Program-made: the position numbers and the translations under genes
Origin: Comamonadaceae bacterium
GTDB lineage: Bacteria > Pseudomonadota > Gammaproteobacteria > Burkholderiales > Burkholderiaceae_C
Length of the DNA stretch: 61,908 nucleotides
Assembly (NCBI GenBank): GCA_947476465.1
Contig: CANJQN010000023.1
Span: 1 to 61,908 of the forward strand
Direction: 5' to 3'
Notes under the pieces: generated by a model
Seen by the model: only the letters and a program-made list of their open reading frames with translations
Told to the model about the DNA's origin: nothing
The model's database searches: none
Shown: one piece after another, positions 19,369 through 29,594 of the stretch
Numbering within the stretch: the first letter of the stretch is position 1
How the letters are laid out: the number at the start of each line of letters is the position of its first letter

Positions 19369-20256
19369 TCAGCAGACGACCTGCTTGAGGAAAGCGCGGA
19401 ACTCGTCCCGCACCTCGGGGTGGCGTAGCGCCAGTTCGACTGTCGCCTCCAGAAACCCCTGCTTGCTGCCGCAGTCGTAGCGCTTGCCTTCGTACTGGAA
19501 GGCATGCACGCCCTCGGTGGCGATCAGGCGGGCGATGCCGTCGGTGAGCTGGATCTCGCCGCCGGCGCCGCGCGGCTGCTGGCGGATCTGGTCGAACACG
19601 GCTGGCGTGAGGATGTAGCGGCCGGCCACGCCCATGCGAGAGGGCGCCTTGTCGGGGCTGGGTTTTTCCACCATCTGGCGCACCCGGGTGAGCCGGTCGC
19701 CGGCCGGGTCGCCGGCCACGATGCCGTAGCGCTTGACATGGTCGAGCGGCACTTCCTGCACCGCGATCACCGAAGTGCGAACCCGCTCGAACACCTCCAC
19801 CATCTGGCGCAGCACCGATTTGCCGCCTTCCAGGCCGGTCATCAGGTCGTCCGCCAAGAGCACAGCGAAGGGCTCGTCGCCCACCAGCGGCTGGGCGCAC
19901 AGCACCGCATGCCCCAGGCCCAGCGAGCGCGGCTGGCGCACGTAGGAGCAGTCCATGTCGTCGGGCTTGATCGAGTGGACCAGCGCCAACAGTTCGTGCT
20001 TGCCCGCGGACTCCAGCTCGGTTTCGAGCTCGTAGGCGGTGTCGAAGTGGTCCTCGATCGCGCGCTTGTTGCGGCCGGTGACGAACACCATGTGCCGGAT
20101 GCCCGCGTCGTAGGCCTCTTCCACCGCGTACTGGATGAGCGGCTTGTCGACGATGGGGAGCATTTCCTTGGGTTGTGCCTTGGTGGCGGGCAGAAAACGC
20201 GTTCCGAGCCCGGCAACGGGAAACACGGCCTTGCCAACAGTGGTCTTTGTAGTCAT
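19369..20256 (-). CDS. galU: UTP-glucose-1-phosphate uridylyltransferase
   Basis: Forms UDP-glucose from UTP and glucose-1-phosphate in the cytoplasm. 295 residues with the nucleotidyltransferase signature [20 protein letters not shown] near the start, [28 protein letters not shown], and EKP...[13 protein letters not shown]. Length and motifs fit GalU. It runs toward the CrtC-like gene (convergent, 37 bases apart) and away from the dehydrogenase gene upstream. Its product feeds the exopolysaccharide cluster. Confidence 0.95.
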   Translation of the reverse strand: MTTKTTVGKAVFPVAGLGTRFLPATKAQPKEMLPIVDKPLIQYAVEEAYDAGIRHMVFVTGRNKRAIEDHFDTAYELETELESAGKHELLALVHSIKPDDMDCSYVRQPRSLGLGHAVLCAQPLVGDEPFAVLLADDLMTGLEGGKSVLRQMVEVFERVRTSVIAVQEVPLDHVKRYGIVAGDPAGDRLTRVRQMVEKPSPDKAPSRMGVAGRYILTPAVFDQIRQQPRGAGGEIQLTDGIARLIATEGVHAFQYEGKRYDCGSKQGFLEATVELALRHPEVRDEFRAFLKQVVC

Positions 20257-20274
20257 GGAAGATGCAATAAGGTA

Positions 20275-20303
20275 ACTATAAAGTGCGATAAATTCTGGCT
20301 GAA
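20275..20303 (-). promoter_or_regulatory. Putative galU promoter
   Basis: On the minus strand TTCAGC (20303-20298) and TATAGT (20280-20275) are 17 bases apart, 18 bases before the galU ATG. The match to sigma-70 is partial. The 104-base divergent region between galU and the dehydrogenase gene is AT-richer than its surroundings. Confidence 0.35.
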
Positions 20304-20360
20304 CTCAAGCGCCAGACGCGTCGTCTGGCGGCTGGATTCATTGTCAGACAAAGGCTCAGG

Positions 20361-21335
20361 ATGGACATCCTACTCATCGAACGGCTCATTCCCGAGGCCA
20401 TGGCCTGGTTGGAGGCCCGCCACCCCATCGAGGTTCGGCCCGATCTGGCGGCCGACCATGCCGCCATCCGCGCGGCGGTGTCGCGGGCCAAGGCGGTGGT
20501 GCTGCCGCGCAAGGTGGTGGTGACGCGCGAGTTCCTTGACCATGCACCCCAGTTGTTGGCCCTGGCGCGCCTGCACACCGGCAGCGACAACACCGACCTG
20601 GAGGCCTGCCGCGACCGCCGGGTCGAGGTGGTTCAGGCGCGCACGGCCAATGTGCGCTCCAACGCGGAGTATTTGCTGACGGCGCTGCTGATGCTGTACC
20701 GGCGCGGCATCGGCCTGCCAATGGCGGGCCAGCGCCACGCCGACATCCGCCTGGGGCGTGAGATCAGCGGCAGCACGGTGGCCTTGTTCGGGCTGGCGCC
20801 AGCGGCGCATGTGCTGGCCCAACTGCTGCGCGGCCTGGGCGCCCGGCTGGTCGGTTATGACCCGGCCATGCACCACTCTTCGCCCATCTGGGACCGCCTG
20901 AAGATCGAGCCCCTGACCCTGCCCGACATGCTGGCCATGGCGGATGCGGTGTCGATCCAGGTGATGTACGCCTCGCGCTACCAGGGCTTCGTGGACGACA
21001 AGCTGCTGGCCCACTGCAAGCGGGGCCAGCTGTGGGTGGGCATCAGCCGCTCGGCGCTGTTCGACCCGCCGGCGCTCGCCCGGGCCTTGGCTGACGGCCG
21101 CATCGACGCCTGCGTGCTCGACGGCGGCGAAGCGGGCTTTGCCTCGCGCGGCACCCCGCTGCACGAGGCCGACAACCTCTACCTCACGCCGCGCCTGGGC
21201 TCGCACACGCGAGAGGCGCGCCTGCGGGCCAGCTGGTATGTGGCGCACCGGCTGCATGAGGCGCTGGCGCGAGGCGCCGACGGCAACGGCGCTGGCGGCG
21301 AGCTGCTGCGCCGGTCGGTCGCGCTGCCGGTCTGA
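20361..21335 (+). CDS. D-2-hydroxyacid dehydrogenase family protein, degenerate active site
   Basis: 324 residues with the fold of the D-3-phosphoglycerate/formate dehydrogenase family: substrate domain, then NAD-binding domain from ~130. Expected catalytic residues are only partly kept: R230 in ISRSALFD and E257 in DGGEAGFA are present, but the position of the usual catalytic His (TPHxGxxT) is R278 in LTPRLGSHT. The dinucleotide loop is GLAPAA instead of GxGxxG. It may be a pseudo-enzyme, or use H282, or act on another substrate. It stands alone, diverging from galU and converging on valS. Confidence 0.8.
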   Translation: MDILLIERLIPEAMAWLEARHPIEVRPDLAADHAAIRAAVSRAKAVVLPRKVVVTREFLDHAPQLLALARLHTGSDNTDLEACRDRRVEVVQARTANVRSNAEYLLTALLMLYRRGIGLPMAGQRHADIRLGREISGSTVALFGLAPAAHVLAQLLRGLGARLVGYDPAMHHSSPIWDRLKIEPLTLPDMLAMADAVSIQVMYASRYQGFVDDKLLAHCKRGQLWVGISRSALFDPPALARALADGRIDACVLDGGEAGFASRGTPLHEADNLYLTPRLGSHTREARLRASWYVAHRLHEALARGADGNGAGGELLRRSVALPV

Positions 21336-21353
21336 AACCGGCGACAAGGTGGA

Positions 21354-24173
21354 TCAGGCGCCGAGCCGCTGCAACTGCTCGCGCACGCGTTGCAGCGTGG
21401 CGCCGAACTGGGCGATGCGCTGGCGCTCTTGCTCGATCACCACGGGCGGTGCCTTGGCGACAAAGGCCTGGTTGGCCAGCTTGCCCTGCGCCTTGGCGAG
21501 CTCGCCCTCCAGGCGGGCGATTTCCTTGGACAGGCGGGCCTTTTCGGCGGCCACGTCGATCTCCATGAACAGGCACAGCCGGGCCTCGCCGACCACCGCC
21601 ACCGGCGCCGATTGGGCGGCTTGCGTCCAGGCAGCCTCGTCGTCGAACACGCGCACTTCGCTCAGCTTGGCCAGGGCCTGCAGCAGCGGCGCGGCCTCGC
21701 GCACAAAGGCGGCGTCGCCCACGGCGTACAAGGGCAGGCGGGTCGAGGGCGAGACGTTCATCTCACCGCGCAGGTTGCGGCAGGCGTCTACCATCGATTT
21801 GAGGCGCGCCATCCATTTGACGGCGGCCGGATCGACATTGGCCGGCTGGGCCTGCGGATAGGGCGCGATGCTGACCGACTCGCCTGGCTTGCCGGCCACC
21901 GGCGCCACCTTTTGCCACAGTGCCTCGGTGATGAAGGGGATGACCGGGTGCGCCAGCCGCAAGATGGCTTCGAGCACCCGCACCAGGGTGCGGCGGGTGC
22001 CGCGCTGCTGGGCGGCGTCGCCGGTCTGGATCTGCACCTTGGCGATCTCCAGGTACCAGTCGCAGTACTCGTCCCAGACGAACTGGTAGATGGCGTTGGC
22101 CACGTTGTCCAGGCGGTATTCGGCAAAGCCCTTGGCCACCTCGGCTTCGGCCTGCTGCAGCAGCGAGACGATCCAGCGGTCGGCCGCGGTGCGGGTGGCG
22201 CCTTCCTCGGCCAGATCGTGCCCCTCGCAGTTCATCAGCACGAAGCGGCTGGCGTTCCAGAGCTTGTTGCAGAAGTTGCGATAACCCTCGCAACGCTTGG
22301 CGTCGAAGTTGATGCTGCGGCCCAGCGAGGCCAGCGACGCGAAGGTAAAGCGCAGCGCGTCGGCGCCGTAGGCCGGAATGCCCTCGGGGAACTCTTTCTC
22401 GGTGTTCTTGCGAACCTGCGGCGCGGTCTCGGGCTTGCGCAGGCCGGTGGTGCGCTTGTCCAGCAGCGGCGCCAGGGCGATGCCGTCGATCAGGTCGACC
22501 GGGTCGAGCACATTGCCCTCGGACTTGGACATTTTCTTGCCCTGCGCGTCACGCACCAGGCCGTGGATGTAGACGTGCTTGAACGGCACCTGGCCGGTGA
22601 AGTGCGTCGTCATCATGATCATCCGGGCGACCCAGAAGAAGATGATGTCGTAGCCGGTGACGAGCACGGTGGAGGGCAGGTACAGATCCATGTCCTGGGT
22701 CTGCTCGGGCCAGCCCATCGTGGAGAACGGCACCAGCGCCGAGGAGTACCAGGTGTCCAGCACGTCCTCATCACGACGCAGCTGCTTGCCCGGGGCCTGG
22801 GCCTGGGCATCGTGCTCATTGCGGGCGACGTAGACCTTGCCATCCTCGTCGTACCAGGCGGGGATCTGGTGGCCCCACCAGAGCTGGCGCGAGATGCACC
22901 AGTCCTGGATGTTGTTCATCCACTGGTTGTAGGTGTTGACCCAGTTCTCGGGCACGAAGCGCACCGCGCCCGACTGCACCGCGTCAATGGCCTTCTGGGC
23001 GATCGACTTGCCGGTGGCGTCGCCTTCGCCTACCTTTGTCAGCGCCACGAACCACTGGTCCGTCAGCATCGGCTCGATCACCTGACCGGTGCGGGCGCAG
23101 CGCGGCACCATCAGGCGGTGCTTTTTCGTTTCAGCGAGCAGGCCCAGTTCGGTGAGGTCGGCGACGATCTGTTTGCGTGCCTCGAAGCGGTCCTGGCCCT
23201 GGTAGCGGGCCGGGGCGTTCTCGTTGATCTTCGCGTCCAGCGTGAGCACGCCGATGATCGGCAGGCCATGGCGCTGGCCCACCGCGTAGTCGTTGGCGTC
23301 GTGCGCCGGAGTGACCTTGACCACGCCGGTGCCGAACTCGCGGTCCACGTAGTCGTCGGCAATCACCGGGATCAGCCGGTCGCACAGGGGCAGCCGCACC
23401 TTGTGGCCGATCAGGTGGCGGTAGCGTTCGTCTTCGGGGTGGACCATCACGGCCACATCGCCAAGCATGGTTTCGGGGCGGGTGGTGGCCACCGTCAGCG
23501 CGCCGTCGCCAGTTTCCAGCGGGTAGCTGATGTGCCAGAGGAAGCCTTCTTCCTCTTCGCTCTCCACCTCCAGGTCGGACACGGCGGTCTTGAGCTCCGG
23601 GTCCCAGTTGACCAGCCGCTTGCCGCGGTAGATCAGGCCCTGCTCGTACAGCTTGACGAAGGTGTCGGTGACGACGCGCGAGAGCTTGTCGTCCATGGTG
23701 AAGTATTCGCGTGACCAATCCACGCTGTCACCCATGCGGCGCATCTGCGTGGTGATGGTGTTGCCCGACTGCTCTTTCCACTCCCAGACCTTGGCCGTGA
23801 AGTTCTTGCGGCCCAGGTCATGGCGGCTGATGCCCTGCTGCTGCAGCTGGCGCTCGACCACGATCTGGGTGGCGATGCCCGCGTGGTCGGTGCCGGGGAT
23901 CCAGACCGTGTTGAAGCCGCCCATCCGGTGGTAGCGCGTCAGGCTGTCCATGATGGTCTGGTTGAACGCATGCCCCATGTGCAGGGTGCCGGTCACGTTC
24001 GGCGGCGGCAGCTGGATGGCGAAGGCGGGTTGGTCCGGCTGGGCGGCGCCGCTGCCGCGGTGGCCGGCACGGCCGTAGCCGCTTTGCTCCCAGGCGGGAC
24101 CCCACTGCGCCTCGATGGCGGCCGGTTCGAAGGATTTGGAAAGGCTGTTCAGGCCGGGTTGTTCTGTGCTCAC
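21354..24173 (-). CDS. valS: Valyl-tRNA synthetase
   Basis: 939 residues, the usual ValRS length. Class I signatures are [15 protein letters not shown] (HMGH as HIGH) and KKMSKSEGN (KMSKS). The editing domain (~200-350), the anticodon-binding domain and a C-terminal coiled-coil arm ([20 protein letters not shown]) are all present. ATG 24173 gives [17 protein letters not shown]. It is cytoplasmic and attaches valine to tRNA-Val. It shares the strand with the DUF2783/hydroxylase genes upstream but is separated by 50 bases; a common transcript is possible. Confidence 0.98.
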   Translation of the reverse strand: MSTEQPGLNSLSKSFEPAAIEAQWGPAWEQSGYGRAGHRGSGAAQPDQPAFAIQLPPPNVTGTLHMGHAFNQTIMDSLTRYHRMGGFNTVWIPGTDHAGIATQIVVERQLQQQGISRHDLGRKNFTAKVWEWKEQSGNTITTQMRRMGDSVDWSREYFTMDDKLSRVVTDTFVKLYEQGLIYRGKRLVNWDPELKTAVSDLEVESEEEEGFLWHISYPLETGDGALTVATTRPETMLGDVAVMVHPEDERYRHLIGHKVRLPLCDRLIPVIADDYVDREFGTGVVKVTPAHDANDYAVGQRHGLPIIGVLTLDAKINENAPARYQGQDRFEARKQIVADLTELGLLAETKKHRLMVPRCARTGQVIEPMLTDQWFVALTKVGEGDATGKSIAQKAIDAVQSGAVRFVPENWVNTYNQWMNNIQDWCISRQLWWGHQIPAWYDEDGKVYVARNEHDAQAQAPGKQLRRDEDVLDTWYSSALVPFSTMGWPEQTQDMDLYLPSTVLVTGYDIIFFWVARMIMMTTHFTGQVPFKHVYIHGLVRDAQGKKMSKSEGNVLDPVDLIDGIALAPLLDKRTTGLRKPETAPQVRKNTEKEFPEGIPAYGADALRFTFASLASLGRSINFDAKRCEGYRNFCNKLWNASRFVLMNCEGHDLAEEGATRTAADRWIVSLLQQAEAEVAKGFAEYRLDNVANAIYQFVWDEYCDWYLEIAKVQIQTGDAAQQRGTRRTLVRVLEAILRLAHPVIPFITEALWQKVAPVAGKPGESVSIAPYPQAQPANVDPAAVKWMARLKSMVDACRNLRGEMNVSPSTRLPLYAVGDAAFVREAAPLLQALAKLSEVRVFDDEAAWTQAAQSAPVAVVGEARLCLFMEIDVAAEKARLSKEIARLEGELAKAQGKLANQAFVAKAPPVVIEQERQRIAQFGATLQRVREQLQRLGA

Positions 24174-24223
24174 CCCGGCGATTTTAGAAGGCTCGCCGGG
24201 ATGGGCCCCACGCGGTGTGCCGC

Positions 24224-24409
24224 TCAGGGCAGCCGCGCCGCCGCCTCGATGCAGTCGCGCAGCGTTCGCGCGTCGCCGATCTGGTTGGCCAGCAGCAGGA
24301 TCAGCCGCGCGTTGAGCAGCTCCGATTGCTCGGGCGTGAGCCCGCGGTGGGCGTCGAGCAGGCGCTCGTAGAAGCCGTCGGCATCCTGCAGGTGAAGCTG
24401 GGTCTTCAT
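24224..24409 (-). CDS. DUF2783-family small protein
   Basis: 61 residues ([20 protein letters not shown]...) predicted to be three helices, with the [20 protein letters not shown] core seen in DUF2783. Members sit beside FAD-dependent aromatic hydroxylases, as here: its start overlaps the hydroxylase stop (ATGA at 24406-24409). It is likely a small partner or stability factor of that enzyme; no catalytic residues are visible. Confidence 0.85.
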   Translation of the reverse strand: MKTQLHLQDADGFYERLLDAHRGLTPEQSELLNARLILLLANQIGDARTLRDCIEAAARLP

Positions 24410-26109
24410 GGCTGCTCTCCTTGTTTCAAACCAAGGGCGTCACCGACGGCATCGACCAGGGCCGCGTCGATGCTCTCGCCGGTGGCGGCCACATAGGCGT
24501 CGGGCCGCAGCAGGGCCCACGCGTGGCCGAAGACATGGCAGGCGCCCTGCAGGTGGCCCTTGGGGTCCACCACGTGTTCCAGCGCGTGCGGCCGGCCGTC
24601 GCCCACCACTTGCACCGCCCGCACCGGCGCGCTGCGGGTCAGCGCGCGCAGCCGCTCCCCGGCGGTCGGTGAGATGTCGCCGAAGACCAGCAGCAAGAAC
24701 CCGCCGCCGGCCCACAGCAGCAGGTCATTGAGTGCGCCAGGCGAATCGTCGGCCCATCGGAAGGTGGCGTTTTGCGCCGACTGGCCGCCGCCCAGCGCGC
24801 ACACCGGCGATTCGGTATAGGTGCTGGCCACCGCCATGCGGCCGGTGTTGACCAGCTGGCGCGCAAAGGGGTACTGGCGCGCCAGGCCGATGGCGGCGTC
24901 GCGAAAACTGCGCTCCACGCCGTCGGCCGGGCGCAGGAACCGGTTGGTGCGCTGGGTCACGCGCACCGTTTGCCGGGCCGCCTCGTGGCGCTCGGCGTGG
25001 TAGCTGTCCAGCAGGGCTGGCGGGGCCACACCGTGCAGCACGGCGGCCAGCTTCCAGGCCAGGTTGTCGGCGTCGGCGATGGCGCCGTTGCCGCCACGGG
25101 CGCCGAAGGGGCTGACCACCTTGGCGGCGTCTCCCATGAAGAACAGCGGGCCCCGGCGCAAGTGGTCGACGCACTCGGTGCGGCTGGCGTAACTGCCGAC
25201 CGACACCACCTCCACCTGGGCATCGGGGCCGAACTGGCGCGCCAGCCGCTCGCGCACCGCGTCGTCGCTGACCGCGCCGGCGCCGGGCGCCATCTGGTAG
25301 TCGATCCGCCACACGCCGTCGGCCAGCAGGTGCTGCCACACGGCCCGGTTGTCGTTGAAGGGCGCCTCGATCCAGGTGTGGCGCTCGGGCGGGCGCTGGC
25401 GGGCAAAGCGCACGTCGGCGATGCACCAGCGATCGTCTCCCTGGTTGCCGGTGACGCTGGCGCCGGCCCAGCGCCGCAGGGGTGAAGTGGCGCCGGTGGC
25501 ATCGACCACCCAGTCGGCCCGCAGCTGGTAGTCGCCAGCGGGCGTCGACACCTTGAGCAGGGCGCCTTGCCCATCTTGGCTGAAGCCGCTGACCCGATGG
25601 CCCCAGCGCAGCTCCACCTCGCCCAGGTCATGGATGCGGTCGACCAGGAAGGATTCGACGTAGAACTGCTGCAGGTTGATGAAGGCCGGCTGGCTCGACA
25701 GACTGAAGCCGCTTTGATGGCGCATGTCGAAGGCATACACCTCGTCGGTGCCAGCGAAGGTCCGCCCCACGCTCCACTGGGCCCCCTTGGCGGCGATGCG
25801 CTCGTAGATGCCCAGGCGCTGGAAGATCTCCAGGGATTTTTGCGTGTAGACCACCCCGCGCGAGGCGATGTCCGTGGCGCCCAGGCGGGTGTCATCGTCG
25901 AGCAGCACCGCCGGCACCCCCAGGCGCGCCAGGCCGCAGGCCAGCGTCAGGCCGGCGATGCCGCCGCCGGCGATGACGATGGGGTGGTGCGCCGGCTGCC
26001 CGCTGCGCAGCTCAGCCGGTTCAACAAAAGGGAACTCGGGCATGACATAGCGGTTGCCCTGGAGGAAGTCGGCGGTGCCGGTGTCGTCGCTGTCGTCAAG
26101 GCTGGGCAT
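24406..26109 (-). CDS. FAD-dependent aromatic hydroxylase (MhpA/PHBH-like)
   Basis: 567 residues from ATG 26109, which follows AGGAG on the minus strand; longer in-frame starts up to 26253 lack a ribosome site. Seen: the FAD fold [20 protein letters not shown] near residue 45, the NAD(P)H/FAD motif [12 protein letters not shown], the second FAD motif [20 protein letters not shown], and the C-terminal thioredoxin-like domain typical of MhpA-type enzymes. It is expected to hydroxylate a phenolic substrate using NAD(P)H and O2. Context: DUF2783 partner downstream, catabolic genes upstream. The actual substrate cannot be told. Confidence 0.85.
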   Translation of the reverse strand: MPSLDDSDDTGTADFLQGNRYVMPEFPFVEPAELRSGQPAHHPIVIAGGGIAGLTLACGLARLGVPAVLLDDDTRLGATDIASRGVVYTQKSLEIFQRLGIYERIAAKGAQWSVGRTFAGTDEVYAFDMRHQSGFSLSSQPAFINLQQFYVESFLVDRIHDLGEVELRWGHRVSGFSQDGQGALLKVSTPAGDYQLRADWVVDATGATSPLRRWAGASVTGNQGDDRWCIADVRFARQRPPERHTWIEAPFNDNRAVWQHLLADGVWRIDYQMAPGAGAVSDDAVRERLARQFGPDAQVEVVSVGSYASRTECVDHLRRGPLFFMGDAAKVVSPFGARGGNGAIADADNLAWKLAAVLHGVAPPALLDSYHAERHEAARQTVRVTQRTNRFLRPADGVERSFRDAAIGLARQYPFARQLVNTGRMAVASTYTESPVCALGGGQSAQNATFRWADDSPGALNDLLLWAGGGFLLLVFGDISPTAGERLRALTRSAPVRAVQVVGDGRPHALEHVVDPKGHLQGACHVFGHAWALLRPDAYVAATGESIDAALVDAVGDALGLKQGEQP

Positions 26110-26292
26110 GGGGGGCTCCTCTGGCTCGGGCGGCCTCCGAGAGGAGGCTCGGCGCTGGGTTGCTGAGGCTTGAGCTAGGCATTCACCATAACGCTTGCAG
26201 GATTGCGGCGCTACTGCTGATTGTCTGGTGGCGGGCATAGGCTGACGCGCCACGCCCCTATTCGAGGGTCCAAGCGCGAAAGCATCAGCGTT

Positions 26293-26329
26293 GAGTCATA
26301 GAGGCATCCCTTCGCGGGACGCCTGACTC
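26293..26329 (-). terminator. Hairpin downstream of the ADC-like gene
   Basis: GAGTCA/TGACTC outer arms (26293-26298, 26324-26329) enclose GGCATCCC/GGGACGCC with a TTCGC loop and one mismatch. It lies 9 bases after the stop of the minus-strand gene ending at 26338. No clear U run on the minus strand. The rest of 26110-26337 holds no gene I can support. Confidence 0.45.
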
Positions 26330-26337
26330 AATGGCTG

Positions 26338-27147
26338 TCAGGCACGCGAAGGTAGACGCTCGACTGCGTCTCTGTGAAGCTCAAAACTGCCGACCGTGCA
26401 AAGCGCAGGTCTGACTTCAAGTACCGGCAATTGGCGCAGAACCTCAAGGATGCGAGCCGACCCCGGGCATTCCTGCTCGGTGGGCCGGTCCAACACAAAC
26501 TCGCCGACGCCCCGCTTGGCAGAAACAATCGTGGTGCGCGTAATGAGCTTGGTTGCGTAATCGACATCTGCAACGTTGCCTGGTCCGGGTATGTACTTCC
26601 AGCCAACCATCACGGTTTTGCCCTTGGCGTTCATTTGAGCCAGCTCAGCATCAGGCACGTCGACCAGATCTCTGACCCCTCCCCGCATCAGCCGGGTGCC
26701 GTACTCGGCCACTTGAAAACTCAGCTCGCCTTGTTCGAAGGTGTGCTCGGGGATCTGGCCAAAGATCTTGGCATAGCCCTGAAATTCCCTGCCCGCGATG
26801 ATGGGTGCGGCTTCGCTTTCCCAGATGACCAAATGGTACGGTGCCCGAAACGGCCCATTAGCGTCGTATGCAATGACGTCCACCATGACCCGCACGACCC
26901 CGTAGTCGCGGCCTCCCATATGATCGACACCCATGTTCATACCGCCACCGACATAGACGAGTGGATCGGGTGCAAGGTCGAAGTGATACGGGACCAGCTT
27001 GCGCAACCTGGCAGCATCGGTCACAAATGGAATCGTGATCGACCGGACCTCACGCATTTTCGTGACAGCCGGCAGGCGGGAACTGCCGAACACTGCGGGC
27101 ATGTCGTAGCGCGTCCCCGCCTGGGGCTCGAAAAGGCCCTGCATCAA
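26338..27147 (-). CDS. Acetoacetate-decarboxylase-superfamily protein lacking the second active-site Lys
   Basis: 269 residues of the ADC fold. The signature GREFQGYAKIFG places E121 and the Schiff-base lysine K127, but the following Lys of classical ADC (PKK, which lowers the pKa of the first) is Ile here, and the Pro before it is Ala. It may therefore be an ADC-like aldolase, dehydratase or hydrolase rather than a decarboxylase. The start overlaps the stop of the luciferase-like gene (ATGA), so the two are translated together. Base composition is lower in GC than the valS side. Probable function: a ring-cleavage or keto-acid step in the local catabolic pathway. Confidence 0.85.
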   Translation of the reverse strand: MMQGLFEPQAGTRYDMPAVFGSSRLPAVTKMREVRSITIPFVTDAARLRKLVPYHFDLAPDPLVYVGGGMNMGVDHMGGRDYGVVRVMVDVIAYDANGPFRAPYHLVIWESEAAPIIAGREFQGYAKIFGQIPEHTFEQGELSFQVAEYGTRLMRGGVRDLVDVPDAELAQMNAKGKTVMVGWKYIPGPGNVADVDYATKLITRTTIVSAKRGVGEFVLDRPTEQECPGSARILEVLRQLPVLEVRPALCTVGSFELHRDAVERLPSRA

Positions 27148-28331
27148 GCTGCCGTGGGTTCGGGCATCTGCGCCTTGCGGGCGCGCTCAACCTCTGCAAA
27201 GGGCACGCTGGCCGTATTGCCTACTTTCAGTTTCTTGAGTTCCGGAAGCACCTTTTGGGCGAACAAGGTCATGTTTTCCTGAGCTTCGGCATTCGGCATC
27301 AAGCCGAAGTTCATGTGACAGATGAGCTCGGCATACTTGGTCTTTGCCTGGGCTTGCACGAGCCGCTCGAGCACCTCTTCCGGCGTGCCGAAGGCGCCCA
27401 GCAGCAGGGATTGTCCGCGGATCTCTTCGATCGCTTCCTCGAGCTCTTTGCCGGTTTTCCCCGCCAGGAACTTCCTCAGCGACGGCTGGTTGAACAGGCC
27501 GTAATGCCAGATGCTGGAGTCATAAGTCATCTTCACCCATTCACGTGCCTGGCGGACCTTCTCCTTGTCGTAGGAGCAATAGATCGGGCCGGCCACCGTG
27601 GGAGCGAGGTCGTCCCATCCGTTGGCATGGCGCATGCCATTGAACTCGGCCATCGAGGTCACGACCTCGTCCCAGTTGTGCAGGTTGTTGTAGAGCGGGG
27701 CGCAGCCCGACTGCGCAGCAAGCTGCCGCGTTTCCGGGCTGCTCCATGTCATGAGGAACTGGCTCGTGAGGTCGGTAGTGAGCGGCCGCGGCCGGATCGT
27801 TGTGCGTGGGATCTTGTAATGCTTTCCGTCATAGGAAAACCATTCCTGCGTCAACCCGATACGGATGATGTCCAGGATCTCGAGCATTCGCTCGCGGGAT
27901 TCCGCATAGTCTGTCCGGAAGGCCGCAAACTCTTGCGGCGCCGCTCCGCGCCCCACCCCGATCTTGAATTCCCGGCCGGCCATGAGGTTGTCCAGCAGAG
28001 CGATTTCGCCGGCGACGCGCACCGGGTCGTTCCAGGGTAGCACGATCACCATGCTGCCAAAGCCGATCCGCTTGGTGCGCCCGGCCATGTACGACAGCAC
28101 CTGTGTCGGCGTCACAGTCATCCCGTACGGTGAACAGTGGTGCTCGATCGTCCACATCCGGTCGAACCCCAGGGGCTCGATGAGGTCTGCCAGTTTCAGT
28201 TCGTCCTGATAGCACTGGAAGTCGGGCTTGATGATCGGCTTGCGGTAGTCGTCCTTCATTCCCCGTTCCAGCATGTCGGGCATGTTCTGAAACCACAAGG
28301 TCACACCGACCTTCAAAGTGTTTTGACTCAT
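27144..28331 (-). CDS. LLM-class (luciferase-like) flavin-dependent monooxygenase
   Basis: 395 residues of the bacterial-luciferase TIM-barrel family: GFDRMWTIEHHCSPYGMTVT near residue 55, RIGFGSMVIVLPWNDPVRVA near 90, and the flavin-phosphate region REFKIGVGRGAAPQEF near 125. Such enzymes use reduced FMN delivered by a separate reductase; a flavin reductase gene lies at 30885-31394 in the same block. It is the first gene of the pair with the ADC-like protein. Substrate unknown; a cyclic or organosulfur compound is possible. The minus-strand start ATG 28331 gives MSQNTLKVGVTLWFQN. Confidence 0.88.
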   Translation of the reverse strand: MSQNTLKVGVTLWFQNMPDMLERGMKDDYRKPIIKPDFQCYQDELKLADLIEPLGFDRMWTIEHHCSPYGMTVTPTQVLSYMAGRTKRIGFGSMVIVLPWNDPVRVAGEIALLDNLMAGREFKIGVGRGAAPQEFAAFRTDYAESRERMLEILDIIRIGLTQEWFSYDGKHYKIPRTTIRPRPLTTDLTSQFLMTWSSPETRQLAAQSGCAPLYNNLHNWDEVVTSMAEFNGMRHANGWDDLAPTVAGPIYCSYDKEKVRQAREWVKMTYDSSIWHYGLFNQPSLRKFLAGKTGKELEEAIEEIRGQSLLLGAFGTPEEVLERLVQAQAKTKYAELICHMNFGLMPNAEAQENMTLFAQKVLPELKKLKVGNTASVPFAEVERARKAQMPEPTAA

Positions 28332-28385
28332 AAAACGTCCTTACCGGCAAGAATCATGGTGCCGGGAAAATAGATTGATCGCTCC

Positions 28386-28417
28386 CCACGGGCAAAACGC
28401 ATCGCCCGTGGAGTTTT
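28386..28417. terminator. Hairpin between the Bug and luciferase-like genes
   Basis: CCACGGGC (28386-28393) and GCCCGTGG (28404-28411) form an 8-bp stem with a 10-base loop; TTTT follows at 28414-28417 on the plus strand. Genes on both sides are on the minus strand, where no U run follows, so its role as terminator for the solute-binding protein gene is tentative. Confidence 0.4.
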
Positions 28418-28440
28418 CGCCGGTGTTTCCGGCCGCTGCC

Positions 28441-29409
28441 CTACATCTTCTCGATGCCGGCCATTTCTGTCGCTTCTTTCCACTTGGCGCCTTCGGACAT
28501 CCATCTCGCCCGGACCTCATCTGGGGTTACGTTGGGTGCCACCACGACGCGCATGAAGGTGGCGGCCTTTTTAAAGTCGTCTCGGGTCCCCTTGGCGTTG
28601 TTCAAGACCTTGTTGACTCTCTCGATGATCGGCTTGGGGGTGCCGGTCGGCGCCGCGACATAGATGGAGACCTGAACCGGCGAAGGCTGCAAGCCTGCCT
28701 CGGTCAGGGTAGGAACATCGGGCGCCGCGGCGCTGCGTTGGGTGGTCGACACAGCAATCGCGCGCAACCGGCCACTGGTCACATGCTCCATCCACTGGCC
28801 CGTTGCCCAGAACACATCGATGCGGCCACCCATCACATCATTGGTCGTGTCCGGGTCTGTCTTGTAGGGAACCTTGGTGAACTTGATGCCACCGTCGCGC
28901 TCAAGATGGGCGGTAAGAATCTGGGCGGCCTGGCTTGCCATCGCCATGTTCAGCTTTTCGGGAGGCTGGCTCTTTGCGTAGGCGATGAGTTCCTTCACGC
29001 TCGTGGCGGGCACTTCCTTTCGCACGTAAAGGAACCACGGGAAGTCACCGATCCACGCGACGGGTTCAAACGCACTCATCGGGTCGTAGGGCATGTTCTT
29101 CACGAGGTGCTGCATGCCAGCAACGTTGTATGACAACGCGTAGCCAAGGGTGTAGCCGTCCGGCCTGGCGCGTGCCACGGACGCGCCGCCGATCGCCCCG
29201 CCAGCCCCTGGCTTGGCGTCGACAACCACCGGCGTGCCGAAGTCAGCTTCCAACGCTGCAGCCATCGCCCTGGCCACAACGTCGCCGGCGCCCGCGCCAA
29301 AGGGGTAGATCAGTGTGGTCGGCCTGCTGGGCCACTGTTGTGCGTAAGCAGGCAGAGCTCCAAGCATCATGCTTGCAAGTGGCAGAGCGAGGGCGTCACG
29401 TCTTTTCAT
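28441..29409 (-). CDS. Bug/TctC-type tripartite tricarboxylate transporter solute-binding protein
   Basis: 322 residues with a signal peptide (MKRRDALALPLASMMLGA, cleavage near AYAQQ) and the Bug fold signatures: PFGAGAGDVVARAMAAAL, KPGAGGAIGGASVARARPDG, and PYDPMSAFEPVAWI. It binds a carboxylate or related metabolite in the periplasm. The TctA/TctB membrane partners are not in the window, as is common for the many orphan Bug proteins of Burkholderiales. It is placed between the luciferase-like enzyme and the GlxA-type regulator and probably captures the pathway substrate; that is inference. Confidence 0.93.
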   Translation of the reverse strand: MKRRDALALPLASMMLGALPAYAQQWPSRPTTLIYPFGAGAGDVVARAMAAALEADFGTPVVVDAKPGAGGAIGGASVARARPDGYTLGYALSYNVAGMQHLVKNMPYDPMSAFEPVAWIGDFPWFLYVRKEVPATSVKELIAYAKSQPPEKLNMAMASQAAQILTAHLERDGGIKFTKVPYKTDPDTTNDVMGGRIDVFWATGQWMEHVTSGRLRAIAVSTTQRSAAAPDVPTLTEAGLQPSPVQVSIYVAAPTGTPKPIIERVNKVLNNAKGTRDDFKKAATFMRVVVAPNVTPDEVRARWMSEGAKWKEATEMAGIEKM

Positions 29410-29472
29410 GGTGTCTCCATTGATTATTTCGAAGCGAGATCAGCTGCCTTGGGGATCGGCGCATGCTTGGCG

Positions 29473-29493
29473 ACCATGCCAGTGCTGCATGGT
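29473..29493. promoter_or_regulatory. Inverted repeat upstream of the Bug gene
   Basis: ACCATGC and GCATGGT (7 bp, 7-base loop) lie 64-84 bases before the solute-binding protein start, a good place for an operator. No other feature is seen in 29410-29594. Confidence 0.3.
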
Positions 29494-29594
29494 GAAGGGT
29501 GAGCATAGGGGTCGGGACGTGCCGCGTGCGCCAAAAAACAGTCGAATTGAGACGCCGATGGCCGCCACGGCTGCGGAGCCCGGATCCGGCCTTG

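Noticed and set aside
21390..23714. Plus-strand frame of ~770 codons opposite valS
   Set aside because: ValRS motifs on the minus strand are unmistakable; the other frame is low-complexity.
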